DNA from: Clavibacter michiganensis
GTDB lineage: Bacteria > Actinomycetota > Actinomycetes > Actinomycetales > Microbacteriaceae
DNA: 64,000 bases
Direction: 5' to 3'
Assembly: GCF_021216655.1 (NCBI RefSeq)
Contig: NZ_CP080437.1
Location: 2,976,001 to 3,040,000, forward strand
The notes under the pieces were generated by a model. It worked only from the letters and a program-made list of their open reading frames with translations. It was not told the DNA's origin and ran no database searches. Each line of letters begins with the position of its first letter. The first letter of the stretch is position 1. A program made the translations under genes and the position numbers. Of this stretch, positions 35,415-45,033 are shown in pieces.

Positions 35415-35493
35415 GGACCGATGGTAGGCGGGCGGTGCCGCGGCGCCCCTCCGCCTTCGCGGTCGGGGCGGCGCACAACCCGGCGGCCGCGGA

Positions 35494-36564
35494 TCAGGTG
35501 GTCGCGGGCGCCCAGCCGAGCGCCGGGCCGAGGCGCTCGGCGACGTCGGTGAGGATCCGCGCGAGGTCGCCCGCGGGGAGGCCGGCGGGCAGCGCGATCG
35601 CGAGCTCGTCGGCGGCCTGCACGGCCGGGTGCGCGAGGAGCGCGGCGGCGAGCTCGTCGGACGGGCCCACGAGGTCGGGCGCGCGGACCATGCTCGACGC
35701 GGCCGCCGCGTCCTCCGACTGGTCGGTGCGCCGGGCCCGCTCGGCGCGCGCCGCCGCGTCGGCCGCGTACCGCGCCCGCTGCTCGGCCGTCGCGCCGTCG
35801 GTCGGCACCACGACGAGGGCGAGCGTGACGTGCGCGGCGGCCGGGTCCGGATGCGCGGCGCGGTAGGCGTCGATGAGGTCGCGCTGGTCGGCCGCGAAGC
35901 CGCGGCCGCCGGCGCCGGATGCGCGCTCGGTCACGTCGGAGGCGAGCAGGCGGAAGCCGTGCGATCCCGCCCAGGCCGCGGTGCGGAGCGTCGCCGCGCC
36001 GTAGCCGAGCCGGTCGGCGAGGCCGGGGGACGCCGGCTGCACCGTGGGGGTGAGGGCGTCGTCGTCGTGCTCGTCGTCGGATCCGTCGGGCCGCTCGTCC
36101 GCGCCCGGCACCCGTCCGCCGCGCAGCAGGTCGCGGAAGCGCAGGAGCCGCTCGCGCCCCGGCTCCTCGTGCTCGGCCGTCGTCGGGTGCACGGCCCGGT
36201 CGACCGCGGCCACGCGCTTCGGGCTGCCGACCGAGAGGCCGGGGCGCAGGCGGCCGCCGGAGAGGAGGTCGACGGTCGCGAGGTCCTCCGCGAGGCGGAG
36301 CGGGTTCTCGGCGCGGACCGGGATGGAGGCGGTGCCGAGCGCGATGCGGCGCGTGCGCTGCGAGGCGGCGGCGAGCATCGCGACGGGGGAGGAGATCGCG
36401 TGGCGGAGGTGGTCGGGCCGGAGCCACGCGGTGTCGAGGCCGAGCGCGTCGCCGAGCTCAACCAGCCGGAGCGCCTCCTCGAGGCCGACGGCGGGATCGG
36501 CCGGATGGAACGGGCCGGTGGTGAGGAAGCCGAGGCGCGTCGGCGCGGATCCGGGTGCGGGCAT
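35494..36564 (-). CDS. LLM-class flavin-dependent oxidoreductase, copy 2
   Basis: A 356-residue paralog of the gene before it. Shared blocks include [58 protein letters not shown] and [20 protein letters not shown]. It carries an acidic insertion ([13 protein letters not shown], about residue 155) absent from copy 1 and is otherwise more Ala-rich. TACCCT at 36571-36576 lies exactly six bases before the ATG. Both copies keep intact frames, so the duplication is old enough to have diverged in function or substrate. Confidence 0.9.
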   Translation of the reverse strand: MPAPGSAPTRLGFLTTGPFHPADPAVGLEEALRLVELGDALGLDTAWLRPDHLRHAISSPVAMLAAASQRTRRIALGTASIPVRAENPLRLAEDLATVDLLSGGRLRPGLSVGSPKRVAAVDRAVHPTTAEHEEPGRERLLRFRDLLRGGRVPGADERPDGSDDEHDDDALTPTVQPASPGLADRLGYGAATLRTAAWAGSHGFRLLASDVTERASGAGGRGFAADQRDLIDAYRAAHPDPAAAHVTLALVVVPTDGATAEQRARYAADAAARAERARRTDQSEDAAAASSMVRAPDLVGPSDELAAALLAHPAVQAADELAIALPAGLPAGDLARILTDVAERLGPALGWAPATT

Positions 36565-36608
36565 GCGACGAGGGTAGGCGGTGCCGATGCGAGTGCGCCG
36601 ACCCGGCC

Positions 36609-37574
36609 TCAGGGGATGAGCACGATCGACCCCGTCGTGCGCCTGGCCTCCAGATCCTCGTGGGCGCGCGCCGCGTCGGCGAGCGGGTAGGTCGCGCCGA
36701 CGCGCACGTCGAGGGATCCGTCGAGCACCGCCGCGAACAGCTCGCCCGCGCGCCACCGCCGCTCCTCCGCGTCGAGCAGGAAGTGCGCGAGCGTGGGGCG
36801 CGTGACCGAGAGGGATCCGCCGGAGTTGAGGCGCTGCAGGTCGAACGGCGGGACCTGGCCGCTCGCGCCGCCGAAGAGCACGAGGGTCCCGCGGATGCGC
36901 AGGGAGGCGAGCGAGCCGTCGAACGTGTCGCGGCCGACCCCGTCGTAGACGACGTCGACGCCCCGGCCGGCGGTGAGCTCGCGGACGCGCACGGGCACGT
37001 CGTCGTAGCCGAGCACGTGCGTCGCGCCCGCCGCGCGCGAGAGGGCGGCCTTCTCCTCGGTCGACACCGTGGTGATCACCTCGACGCCGCGATCCACGAG
37101 CAGCTGCGTGAGCAGGAGCCCCACGCCGCCGGCGCCCGCGTGCACGAGCGCGCGATCCCCGGGGCCGGCCGGGTACGAGCTCGTCGCGAGGTAGTGGGCG
37201 GTGAGGCCCTGGAGCGGGAGCGCCGCGGCGACCTCCATGTCGACGCCGTCCGGCACGGGCAGCAGCGTCTCGGCGCGGACGAGCGCGTGCTCGGCGTAGG
37301 TGCCTGTCGCCTCGGCGGTCGCGACGCGGTCGCCCACGTGCACGCCGCTCACGCCGTCGCCGAGCGCCTCGATGACGCCCGCCGCCTCGGATCCCGGGAC
37401 GTACGGGTGCGCCATCGGGTAGACGCCGCTGCGCCGGTACGTGTCGATGAAGTTGACGCCCGCGGCGTGCACGCGGATCCGCACCTCGCCGGGCCCCGGA
37501 TCGGGCACCGGCCCGTCCGTCAGGGTCATGACCTCGGGGCCGCCTGGCCCCTCCACCTCGATGCGCGCGCTCAT
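36609..37574 (-). CDS. NADPH:quinone oxidoreductase (zeta-crystallin type)
   Basis: A 321-residue zinc-free medium-chain dehydrogenase. Seen are [48 protein letters not shown] and the NADPH fold [15 protein letters not shown], with [19 protein letters not shown]. The length and lack of zinc Cys residues fit QorA. CAGGCT lies six bases before the ATG at 37581-37586, close to the leaderless pattern. It is divergent from cysK. Confidence 0.9.
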   Translation of the reverse strand: MSARIEVEGPGGPEVMTLTDGPVPDPGPGEVRIRVHAAGVNFIDTYRRSGVYPMAHPYVPGSEAAGVIEALGDGVSGVHVGDRVATAEATGTYAEHALVRAETLLPVPDGVDMEVAAALPLQGLTAHYLATSSYPAGPGDRALVHAGAGGVGLLLTQLLVDRGVEVITTVSTEEKAALSRAAGATHVLGYDDVPVRVRELTAGRGVDVVYDGVGRDTFDGSLASLRIRGTLVLFGGASGQVPPFDLQRLNSGGSLSVTRPTLAHFLLDAEERRWRAGELFAAVLDGSLDVRVGATYPLADAARAHEDLEARRTTGSIVLIP

Positions 37575-37694
37575 GGGTCCAGCCTGCAGGAATGCCGCCG
37601 CGACACGCGCGGTTGGGCTCCCATAGGCTCGAAGTCGAGCAGGTGCGCGCGGCAGCGCCCCGCACCGACCAGGATCACGACGAAGGTGGAACCC

Positions 37695-38633
37695 ATGGCA
37701 GGTCGCGTCTACGACGACATCACCCAGCTGGTCGGCGGCACGCCGCTCGTCCGGCTCAACCGGCTCACCGAGGGGCTCGACGCGACCGTGCTCGTGAAGC
37801 TCGAGTCGCACAACCCCGCATCCAGCGTGAAGGACCGCATCGGCGTCGCCATCATCGACGCGGCCGAGGCTGCCGGCGCGCTGGAGCCCGGCGGCACCAT
37901 CGTCGAGGGCACGAGCGGCAACACGGGCATCGCGCTCGCGATGGTCGGCGCGGCGCGGGGGTACAAGGTCGTCCTCACGATGCCCGAGACCATGAGCGTC
38001 GAGCGCCGGCTGGTGCTGCGCGCGTACGGCGCCGAGATCGTGCTGACCCCCGGCCCCGAGGGCATGCGCGGCGCGGTCGACCGGGCCAAGCAGATCGTGG
38101 AGGAGACCCCGAACGCCATCTGGGCGCAGCAGTTCGCGAATGCCGCGAACCCGCAGAAGCACCGCGAGACCACGGCCGAGGAGGTCTGGGCGGACACCGA
38201 CGGCGGCGTCGACGTGTTCATCGCGGGCGTCGGCACGGGCGGCACCATCACGGGTGTCGGCCAGGTGCTCAAGGAGCGGAAGCCGGGCGTCCAGATCGTC
38301 GCGGTCGAGCCGCTCGACTCGCCCATCCTCAACGGCGGCAAGCCCGGCCCGCACAAGATCCAGGGCATCGGCGCGAACTCCGTGCCCGAGATCCTGGACA
38401 CGGAGGTCTACGACGAGGTCGTCGACGTCTCGCTCGAGGACTCCATCCGCGTCTCGCGCGCGCTCGCGACCGACGAGGGGATCCTCTGCGGCATCTCCTC
38501 CGGATCCATCGTGTGGGCCGCGCTCGAGATCGCGAAGCGGCCGGAGAGCAAGGGCAAGACCATCGTCGCGATCGTGTGCGACTACGGCGAGCGGTACCTC
38601 TCCACCGTGCTGTTCGACGACCTGCGCGACTAG
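37695..38633 (+). CDS. cysK: Cysteine synthase (O-acetylserine sulfhydrylase)
   Basis: A 312-residue PLP enzyme that makes cysteine from O-acetylserine and sulfide. It has [11 protein letters not shown], the PLP lysine in [11 protein letters not shown] (about residue 44), [20 protein letters not shown] (substrate loop) and [12 protein letters not shown] (phosphate loop). GGTGGAA lies before the ATG. cysE starts two bases after its stop and a methyltransferase gene follows, so the last two steps of cysteine synthesis are encoded together. Confidence 0.96.
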   Translation: MAGRVYDDITQLVGGTPLVRLNRLTEGLDATVLVKLESHNPASSVKDRIGVAIIDAAEAAGALEPGGTIVEGTSGNTGIALAMVGAARGYKVVLTMPETMSVERRLVLRAYGAEIVLTPGPEGMRGAVDRAKQIVEETPNAIWAQQFANAANPQKHRETTAEEVWADTDGGVDVFIAGVGTGGTITGVGQVLKERKPGVQIVAVEPLDSPILNGGKPGPHKIQGIGANSVPEILDTEVYDEVVDVSLEDSIRVSRALATDEGILCGISSGSIVWAALEIAKRPESKGKTIVAIVCDYGERYLSTVLFDDLRD

Positions 38634-38635
38634 GC

Positions 38636-39220
38636 GTGGGGATCGTCGCCCGGGTCGTCGAGGACCTCCGCACCGCGCGCGCCCACGATCCGGCAGCGCG
38701 CGGGTACCTGGAGATGGTGCTCGGCTACCCGGGCCTGCACGCCGTGTGGCTGCACCGGGTGTCGCACGCGCTGTGGCGTCGGCGTCTGCGCTTGGCGGCG
38801 CGGCTGCTCGCGCAGGCCGGGCGGGCGCTGACCGGGGTGGAGATCCACCCGGGCGCGCGCATCGGGCGGCGGCTCTTCATCGACCACGGCATGGGCGTCG
38901 TCATCGGCGCGACGGCCGAGGTCGGCGACGACGTGCTGATGTACCACGGCGTCACCCTCGGCGGGAAGAGCCTCGTGCACGGCAAGCGGCACCCGACGGT
39001 CGGCGACGGCGTCACCATCGGGGCCGGCGCGAAGCTGCTCGGGCCCATCACGGTCGGCGCGGGCAGCGTCATCGGCGCGAACGCCGTGGTCGTGAAGGAC
39101 GCGCCCGCGGGATCCGTGCTCACGGGCATCCCCGCGGTCGAGACCGGGAAGCGGGCGGGGCGCGCGCCGGACGCGCACGTGGATCCGGCCTTCTTCGTGG
39201 ATCCCGGGATCTACATCTGA
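38636..39220 (+). CDS. cysE: Serine O-acetyltransferase
   Basis: A 194-residue short-form CysE. An N-terminal helical region ([20 protein letters not shown]) is followed by the left-handed beta-helix ([26 protein letters not shown]-like [20 protein letters not shown]). It acetylates serine to give the CysK substrate. The start is GTG two bases after the cysK TAG. The C-terminus ends DPGIYI, and the Ile tail is the element that binds CysK in the cysteine synthase complex. Confidence 0.95.
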   Translation: MGIVARVVEDLRTARAHDPAARGYLEMVLGYPGLHAVWLHRVSHALWRRRLRLAARLLAQAGRALTGVEIHPGARIGRRLFIDHGMGVVIGATAEVGDDVLMYHGVTLGGKSLVHGKRHPTVGDGVTIGAGAKLLGPITVGAGSVIGANAVVVKDAPAGSVLTGIPAVETGKRAGRAPDAHVDPAFFVDPGIYI

Positions 39221-39879
39221 TGCCGACCGCACCGGAGGGCGCCGAGCCGGCACCGACCGTCGAGCACAGCACGCACGGCGTCGGACCCTGGCCCGGCGGC
39301 CCCGAGGCGTGGCCCGACGAGCCGCACCTGGATCCGGAGCTGCTCGAGCGCGGCGACAGTCGCAACGTCATCGACCGCTACCGCTACTGGCGCATGGACG
39401 CGATCGTCGCCGACCTCGACCAGCACCGGCACCCGTTCCACGTGGCCATCGAGAACTGGCAGCACGACATGAACATCGGGTCGATCGTGCGGAGCGCCAA
39501 CGCGTTCGCGGCCGACACCGTGCACATCGTCGGCCGGCGCCGCTGGAACAAGCGCGGCGCGATGGTCACCGACCGGTACCAGCACGTCGTGCACCACGCG
39601 ACCATCGCCGACCTCGTGGAGTGGGCGCGCGGCGAGGGCCTGCCGATCATCGCGATCGACAACGTCGACGGATCCGTGCTGCTCGAGACCACGCGCCTCC
39701 CCGAGCGCTGCGTGCTCGTATTCGGCCAGGAGGGCCCTGGCCTCAGCGACGAGGCGGTGGCCGCGGCCGACATGACCGTCGCGATCTCGCAGTTCGGCTC
39801 CACCCGCTCCATCAACGCGTCGGCGGCGGCCGCGGTCGTGATGCACGCGTGGGTGATGCAGCACGTGTCGTTCGCCTGA
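39220..39879 (+). CDS. SpoU/TrmH-family RNA methyltransferase
   Basis: A 219-residue SPOUT-fold protein. Motif 1 is NIGSIVRSANAF, motif 2 VFGQEGPGLSDEAV and motif 3 QFGSTRSINASAAAAVVMHA. An N-terminal 75 residues rich in Pro/Glu/Asp precede the knot domain. The target, a tRNA or rRNA 2'-O-ribose, cannot be told from sequence. Its ATG overlaps the cysE stop by one base, so it is expressed with the cysteine genes, probably by position rather than function. Confidence 0.9.
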   Translation: MPTAPEGAEPAPTVEHSTHGVGPWPGGPEAWPDEPHLDPELLERGDSRNVIDRYRYWRMDAIVADLDQHRHPFHVAIENWQHDMNIGSIVRSANAFAADTVHIVGRRRWNKRGAMVTDRYQHVVHHATIADLVEWARGEGLPIIAIDNVDGSVLLETTRLPERCVLVFGQEGPGLSDEAVAAADMTVAISQFGSTRSINASAAAAVVMHAWVMQHVSFA

Positions 39880-39910
39880 CGCGCGACGCCTCGCCTGGCA
39901 GGATGTCCCG

Positions 39911-40471
39911 GTGATGGACGACCGCGACCGCCGCCGACCCGACGTGACGAGCGTGGACGTCGTGGGCGGGCAGCCGCCGCTCACCATCGGACTGCAGGAG
40001 CACGACCACGGCTGGGCGGACTCGTACCTCGCGCACCGGCGCCGGATCCTCGAGGCCGTGGGCGACGCCGCGCTCGCCGTCGAGCACATCGGATCCACGT
40101 CCGTCCCGGGGCTCGCCGCGAAGCCCATCGTGGACGTCGTGGTCGTGGTCGCGGACATCACGGCGGAGGAGGACCACGTCGAGCGTCTCGTCGCCGCGGG
40201 CTACGACCTGCGTGTCCGCGAGCCCGGGCACCGCCTGGTGCGCACGCCGGCGCGGGACGTCCACGTGCACGTCTACGAGCACGGTGATCCCGCCGTGGAG
40301 GCGTACCTGCTGCTCCGCGACCGGCTCCGCGCCGATCCGGCCGACCGCGACCTCTACGAGCGCACGAAGCGGGAGCTCATGACCCGGCGGTGGGAGACGA
40401 TGGACGCCTACGCGGACGCGAAGACCGCGGTGATCCAGGGGATCCTCGCCCGGGCGCGGGCAGCGCGCTAG
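39911..40471 (+). CDS. GrpB-family (UPF0157) nucleotidyltransferase-like protein
   Basis: A 186-residue protein with the GrpB pattern AVEHIGSTSVPGLAAKPIVD and a downstream DVVVVVADI, resembling a minimal nucleotidyltransferase fold. LTIGLQEHDHGWADSYLAHR at the N-terminus also fits. GTG 39911 has CAGGAT six bases upstream. It ends tail to tail with the next gene, sharing the CTAG at 40468-40471 as both stop codons. Confidence 0.9.
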   Translation: MMDDRDRRRPDVTSVDVVGGQPPLTIGLQEHDHGWADSYLAHRRRILEAVGDAALAVEHIGSTSVPGLAAKPIVDVVVVVADITAEEDHVERLVAAGYDLRVREPGHRLVRTPARDVHVHVYEHGDPAVEAYLLLRDRLRADPADRDLYERTKRELMTRRWETMDAYADAKTAVIQGILARARAAR

Positions 40472-40869
40472 CGGAAGGGCCAGTCGTCGACCGTGTGCGG
40501 CACCGCGATGACCTGCACGGGGTCGGCGTAGACGATGCGTCCGGGCGTCCGGGAGCGCAGCTCCTGCCACGGCACGTCGTGCCGGTCGAGCAGCGCGAGG
40601 TAGTCGGCCGTGAAGGACAGGAGGTCGGTGGCGTCGGCGAGGAACCAGGCGCGGGCGCCGGGGTTCCGCACGCGGTCGTGGCAGTCGGGGTCGACGGAGC
40701 GCGGATCCGCGTAGGACTCGGCGGCCCGCGCGTTGGCGGCGTCCATCCACTCGCCCTCCTCCGCGGAGAGCATGCCGCTCAGGCGCAACCCGTTCGCCAG
40801 CGCGAAGACGCCGGGGAAGGTGCCGCGGCGGTTGGGCGCGGCGCTCTGGAAGCGGACGTAGTCGGGCAC
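40468..40869 (-). CDS. Hypothetical protein, 133 residues
   Basis: A soluble protein with stretches YVRFQSAAPNRRGTFPGVFA, GMLSAEEGEWMDAANARA and GARAWFLADATDLLSFTADY. No known domain is recognised; similar proteins seem common in actinobacteria. The start is GTG with TAGCAT at 40876-40881 exactly six bases upstream (leaderless). A run of nine G lies further upstream at 40910-40918. Confidence 0.78.
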   Translation of the reverse strand: MPDYVRFQSAAPNRRGTFPGVFALANGLRLSGMLSAEEGEWMDAANARAAESYADPRSVDPDCHDRVRNPGARAWFLADATDLLSFTADYLALLDRHDVPWQELRSRTPGRIVYADPVQVIAVPHTVDDWPFR

Positions 40870-40943
40870 GCGGCGATGCTAGGGACGGCTGCTGCGGATC
40901 CGACCTCGCGGGGGGGGGCGAAGTGGATAGCGGGCCGCGCTGG

Positions 40944-40975
40944 GCGGACATCCGCGCGCGCTCCGCGGACATCCG
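40944..40975. repeat. Two copies of GCGGACATCCG, 21 bp apart
   Basis: GCGGACATCCG at 40944-40954 and 40965-40975, two helical turns apart, upstream of the RidA gene. The second copy lies in GCTCCGCGGACATCCG, which recurs with one change at 62109-62124. It is a possible regulator site or a small dispersed repeat. Confidence 0.5.
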
Positions 40976-41039
40976 GCGGGCGAGCGCGGATGGGAGGCTG
41001 GGGGCGCCGCGGGTGCTGCCCGCGCGAGACGGGAGACCC

Positions 41040-41444
41040 ATGACCGCCGTGACCCTGATCCGCTCCGCCGCCCTCGCGGACGCCGCCGAGTACGCCTACG
41101 CCGCGACCGCGCCCGCCGACGCGCGGCTCGTCTTCCTCGCGGGATCCTGCCCGCTCGACGCGGACGGCCGCACGGTCGGCGTCGGCGACCACGCCGCGCA
41201 GGCCGCGCGGTGCGTCGAGAACCTGCGGGTCGCGTTGGAGGCGGCTGGCGCGACCCTCGCCGACCTCGTGAGCACGCGCGTGCTGGTCGCCTCGAGCAGG
41301 CAGGCCGACCTCGTGGCCGCCTGGGAGGTCGTCCGCGACGCCCTCGCGCCGCACGATCCGCCGAGCACGCTGTTCGGCGTCACCGTGCTCGGCTACGACG
41401 ACCAGCTCGTGGAGGTCGAGGCCGTCGCGGCCGTCGTCGACTGA
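41040..41444 (+). CDS. RidA/YjgF-family protein
   Basis: A 134-residue protein with the RidA beta-alpha fold: LVFLAGSCPLDADGRTVGVG, AAQAARCVENLRVALEAAGA, STRVLVASSRQADLVAAWEV and PPSTLFGVTVLGYDDQLVEV with Glu. The key Arg of RidA imine deaminases lies near STRVLVA, and a Glu is at the end, so imine hydrolysis is possible. GGGAGA lies before the ATG. It runs convergently with the adenine deaminase gene. Confidence 0.88.
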   Translation: MTAVTLIRSAALADAAEYAYAATAPADARLVFLAGSCPLDADGRTVGVGDHAAQAARCVENLRVALEAAGATLADLVSTRVLVASSRQADLVAAWEVVRDALAPHDPPSTLFGVTVLGYDDQLVEVEAVAAVVD

Positions 41445-41462
41445 CCGCGTGCCGGGCCGGGG

Positions 41463-42464
41463 TCAGAGCGCGGACGCGCGCCAGGCGTCCACCGCGGCGA
41501 GCAGCTCCGCGCGGCGCTCGTCCGACAGGAACGACGCCTCGAAGGAGTTGCGGGCGAGGAGCGCGACGGCGTCGTCGTCGAAGGCATGAGCCTGACGCAG
41601 CTGCCGGAGGTTCTCGCCCAGGTAGCCGCCGAAGTACGCGGGATCGTCGCTGTTCACGGTCGCGAGCACGCCGCGCGCGAGGAGCTCGGGCAGCGCGTGC
41701 TCGTCGAGCGACTCGTTCACGCCGAGGCGCACGTTCGAGAGCGGGCAGACGGTGAGCGGGATCCGGTCGGCGACGAGCCGGTCGACGAGCGCGGGATCCT
41801 CGAGGCAGCGCACCCCGTGATCCACCCGCTCCACGCGCAGCAGGTCGAGCGCCTCGTGGATGTAGGCGGGCGGACCCTCCTCGCCCGCGTGCGCGACCGC
41901 GTGCAGGCCGAGCTCGCGGGCGCGCGCGAAGACGTCGACGAACAGGGACGGCGGATACCCGACCTCGGCCGAGTCGAGCCCGACGGCGAGCAGCTCGTGC
42001 GCGCGGCCGGCGACGGACTCGAGGGTCGCCATCGCCTCATCAACCGGACGGTCGCGGAGGAAGCTGAGGATCAGGCCGCCCGAGATGCCGTGGCGGACGC
42101 GCGCGTCGCGGAGGGCGTCGAGCAGGCCGTCGACCACGTCGTCGACGGGCACGCCGCGCGTCGTGTGCGCCTGCGGGTCGAACGACATCTCCACGTGCCG
42201 GATCCCGTCGGCCGCCGCCCGCTCGAGGTACGCGGCGGCGAGGTCGTGGAAGTCGCGGCGCGTGCGGAGGACGGCGGTGCACGCGTAGTAGAGGTCGAGG
42301 AACGACTGCAGGTCGGTGAACGCGTAGCGCGAGCGGAGGTCCTCGATGCCCTGGTACGGCAGCTCGACGCCGTTGCGCTCGGCGAGCTCGAACACCAGCT
42401 CCGGTTCGAGGGTCCCCTCGACGTGCAGGTGCAGCTCGGCGGTGGGCGGGAGCGTGGAGATCAT
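41463..42464 (-). CDS. Adenosine/adenine deaminase family; adenine deaminase signature
   Basis: A 333-residue metal-dependent deaminase. The zinc motif is ELHLHVEGTLEPELVF, followed by YAFTDLQSFLDLYYACTAVL, GLDSAEVGYPPSLF, HAGEEGPP, RVDHGVRCLED and NSDDPAYFGGYLGENL. The EGTLEPEL, GLDSxEVG and AYFGGY motifs are those of the bacterial/fungal adenine deaminase branch rather than of classical adenosine deaminase (HLDG type). I therefore favour adenine to hypoxanthine, though databases often label such genes adenosine deaminase. TACCGT at 42471-42476 lies exactly six bases before the ATG. Confidence 0.92.
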   Translation of the reverse strand: MISTLPPTAELHLHVEGTLEPELVFELAERNGVELPYQGIEDLRSRYAFTDLQSFLDLYYACTAVLRTRRDFHDLAAAYLERAAADGIRHVEMSFDPQAHTTRGVPVDDVVDGLLDALRDARVRHGISGGLILSFLRDRPVDEAMATLESVAGRAHELLAVGLDSAEVGYPPSLFVDVFARARELGLHAVAHAGEEGPPAYIHEALDLLRVERVDHGVRCLEDPALVDRLVADRIPLTVCPLSNVRLGVNESLDEHALPELLARGVLATVNSDDPAYFGGYLGENLRQLRQAHAFDDDAVALLARNSFEASFLSDERRAELLAAVDAWRASAL

Positions 42465-42541
42465 CCGTCCACGGTAACGGGCGGGGGTGGGGTGCCCGCC
42501 GGGTCGGACCCGGAGCGGGCGGCCGCTCGTAGGCTCGGGGG

Positions 42542-42820
42542 ATGGAGGCGTTCGAGGTCACGGTGCTCGGGGAGCGGTGGCGCATCGCCGAGCGCGAACC
42601 GATGGGAGCGACCCCGGCCTACGACCTCGACTGGCTGGACGGGCCGGCGGACGGCACCTACGGGTTCGCGGTCGGCGGAGCGCCGCTCACGCCCGAGCAG
42701 CTGATCGCGGAAGCGACCGCGTTCGTGGAGGGCTTCTCCGAGGCGGGCGGGATCGGCGAGGACTTCCCTGGCTTCGTCCCGGCCCGCTTCCGCGACGCGG
42801 GCTTCCGCGACGCGGGCTGA
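42542..42820 (+). CDS. Small hypothetical protein with duplicated C-terminus
   Basis: A 92-residue acidic protein (DLDWLDGPADGTYGFAVGG, LTPEQLIAEATAFVEGFSEA). A 15-bp unit CTTCCGCGACGCGGG is repeated in tandem at 42787-42801 and 42802-42816, giving the ending FRDAGFRDAG. TAGGCT at 42530-42535 lies exactly six bases before the ATG, which supports a real leaderless gene. No family is recognised. Confidence 0.72.
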   Translation: MEAFEVTVLGERWRIAEREPMGATPAYDLDWLDGPADGTYGFAVGGAPLTPEQLIAEATAFVEGFSEAGGIGEDFPGFVPARFRDAGFRDAG

Positions 42821-42867
42821 GGTCGAGGGGCGGCCGAGGCCCGCGACCCGTCTGCGAGCATGGCCGC

Positions 42868-43308
42868 ATGGATCCCGACGCCGAGCCCGACCTCGTCCCC
42901 GAGCTGCTGGTCACCGACCTCGCCGCGAGCCTCGCGTTCTGGCGCGACCTCTGCGGATTCGCCGTGCTCTACGACCGCCCGGCGGAGGGCTTCGCGTACA
43001 TCGCCCGCGGCGGCGCGCACCTCATGCTGGAGCAGACCGGCATCATCCGGAACTGGGTGACGGGCCCGCTGGAGCGGCCGTTCGGGCGGGGGATCAACTT
43101 CCAGATCGCCGTCGAGGACGCCGACGTCGTGGCGGAGGCGCTCGCCGTGTCGGGCGTGGCGCTCTTCCTCGAGCCGGAGACCACCTGGTACCGGATCGGC
43201 GACGAGGAGACGGGCGTGCGGCAGTTCCTCGTGCAGGATCCCGACGGGTACCTCGTGCGGTTCCAGTCGTCGATCGGGCGGCGGCCGGCGGCGCCCGAGC
43301 CCGTCTAG
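42868..43308 (+). CDS. VOC-family (glyoxalase/bleomycin-resistance-like) protein
   Basis: A 146-residue protein with the paired beta-alpha-beta pattern: VPELLVTDLAASLAFWRDLC, YIARGGAHLMLEQT, and FLVQDPDGYLVRFQ with a terminal metal-ligand position. It could be a small-molecule-binding resistance protein or isomerase; the substrate is unknown. GAGCAT lies six bases before ATG 42868. It shares the CTAG stop tetranucleotide with the convergent phosphatase gene. Confidence 0.85.
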   Translation: MDPDAEPDLVPELLVTDLAASLAFWRDLCGFAVLYDRPAEGFAYIARGGAHLMLEQTGIIRNWVTGPLERPFGRGINFQIAVEDADVVAEALAVSGVALFLEPETTWYRIGDEETGVRQFLVQDPDGYLVRFQSSIGRRPAAPEPV

Positions 43309-43955
43309 GCCGTCGGCCCGCCCGTCGGGCCGGACGGGGCGTCCTCGCCCACGCCGCTCGCGGGCTCGCCCTCCCAGGACTCGAGGGTCCAGTCGCGGCC
43401 GGCTCCCTCGAGCACCACGACGCCGGTGTTCTCCAGGGCGTGGTCGGCGACGAAGGCCGCGTCGAGGCCTCGGGCCCGCATCCCCGCCCAGCAGCGGATG
43501 GCGGCGCCGTGGCTGACGAGCGCGACCGTGCCGTGGCCCGACCCCTCCGCCTCCGCGACGACGGCGTCGAACCGCGCCGCGAACTCGCGCCCCGTCTCGC
43601 CGCCCGCGAGCTGCAGCTCGTCCTCGCCGGCGACCCAGCGGATCATCGTCTCCAGGTACTCCACGACCGCATCCCGGTCGCCGCGCATCTCCAGCCCGCC
43701 CGCGGCGATCTCGCGGATGCCGGCGCGCTCGACGGGAGCGAGGCCGAGCGCCCGGGCGAGCGGCGCGGCCGTCTCGTGGGTGCGGACCATCGTCGAGACG
43801 TGCAGCGCGCCGATCGCCTCACCGCGCAGGGTCTCGGGCAGCCGCGCCGCCTGCGCTCGCCCGAGGTCCGTGAGCCCGGGGCCGGGGATGCGGGTGTCGA
43901 GGACGCCCGCCACGTTGGAGCTGGTCTGGCCGTGGCGGATCAGGATCAGGCGCAT
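43305..43955 (-). CDS. Histidine phosphatase family protein
   Basis: A 216-residue phosphoglycerate mutase-like protein. The phospho-His motif is LILIRHGQTSSNVAGVLDTR; the second Arg/His elements are STMVRTHETA and VALVSHGAAIRCW. A Gly/Pro-rich tail of about 20 residues follows. Substrate unknown. TACCGT at 43962-43967 lies exactly six bases before the ATG. Confidence 0.9.
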   Translation of the reverse strand: MRLILIRHGQTSSNVAGVLDTRIPGPGLTDLGRAQAARLPETLRGEAIGALHVSTMVRTHETAAPLARALGLAPVERAGIREIAAGGLEMRGDRDAVVEYLETMIRWVAGEDELQLAGGETGREFAARFDAVVAEAEGSGHGTVALVSHGAAIRCWAGMRARGLDAAFVADHALENTGVVVLEGAGRDWTLESWEGEPASGVGEDAPSGPTGGPTA

Positions 43956-44026
43956 GCCCCGACGGTAGCGCGGAGCCCATGTGCACTCGGCCCGGGTCGC
44001 GAGCGCGCGACACGGGAGGATGACCC

Positions 44027-45033
44027 GTGCGCGCCCTCCACCCCATCACCCCGGCCCAGCTGCCGGACGTCCTGCTCCGTGTCGCCCTCGCGCGACCCGT
44101 CCACCTCTGGGGTGCGCCGGGGATCGGGAAGTCGACCATGGTCGAGGCGTTCGCACGGGACCTCGGCATGGACTGCGTCACGCTCATGGCGACGCAGCTC
44201 GCGCCCGAGGACGTCGCGGGCGTGCCCCAGCTGATCACGCGCGCGGACGGCGTGACCTTCTCCCGGTTCGCCCCTCCCGAGATGCTCGTGCGCACGGAGC
44301 CGTTCGTGCTCTTCCTCGACGAGCTGAACGGCGCGCGGCCCGAGGTGCAGAAGTCGCTGTACTCGCTGGTCCTCACGGGCCGGGTCGGGGATCACCGGCT
44401 CCCCTCGTCAACCGGTTCGTGCACGTGCACCTGCGCTCGTCGGTGGACGACTGGCTCGCCTGGGCCGTCGACGCGCAGATCCACCCGACGGTGGTCGAGT
44501 ACATCACCCAGCGTCCCGACCACCTCCACGTCGAGCCGCCGAAGACCGAGGAGGCGTTCTCGACGCCCCGGTCGTGGCACGCGCTCGCCGACGCGCTGAC
44601 CTCCTGGGGCGCGGATCCGGACGTGGACGTCGTCGCGATGCTCGCCGCGGGCTGCGTCTCGGCCTCGCACGCCGCCTCGTTCGCCGCCTGGTACAAGATG
44701 CGCGAACGGGCGTACGACCTGGACGCCATCATCCGCGGCGACCTGCGCTGGCCGGCCGAGGTCGCCGACCGCGACCTCCTGCACTTCCACGCCCTCTCCC
44801 TGCGCGCCCGGCTCGCGAAGGAGCTGCCCGCCGACATCCGGCACGCGTCGCCGGCCGGACGGCAGTTCGCGGTCCGCGCCAAGGACCTCCTGATCGAGCT
44901 GGCCGACATCTCGCTGGAGATCGGGCAGATCGTGGTGGCCCCCGACGACACGGGCGCGCCTGTCCTGCCGGCGTGGTTCCTGGTCGAGCTCGTGCGGGAC
45001 GTGCCCCGGCTCGCGGAGAAGCGCTCGGCGTGA
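44027..45033 (+). pseudogene. MoxR-like AAA ATPase gene broken by deletion and frameshift
   Basis: Frame 2 from GTG 44027 encodes about 125 residues of a MoxR-type ATPase, with Walker A GAPGIGKSTM and Walker B FVLFLDELNGARPEVQKSLY, up to VGDHRLP near 44403. The homologous protein then continues in frame 1 from about 44401 as PLVNRFVHVHLRSSVDDW and runs to the stop at 45031-45033. In intact relatives about 20-25 residues with the sensor 1 Asn (an AGN motif) join these parts, so both a deletion and a frame change occurred. The 3' part keeps the lid region. The start has a GGGAGGA ribosome site. The downstream DUF2201 gene overlaps its stop (GTGA). An assembly error would also explain the break. 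Confidence 0.78.

Noticed and set aside
40910..40918. Run of nine G as a possible phase-variation tract
   Set aside because: It is intergenic, not inside a frame, about 120 bases before the RidA start and not between promoter elements that I can identify. In GC-rich DNA a run of this length may be chance.
42787..42816. 15-bp tandem repeat in a small gene as a possible mobile or regulatory element
   Set aside because: It is a simple in-frame two-copy duplication at the end of a coding sequence, recorded with the gene.
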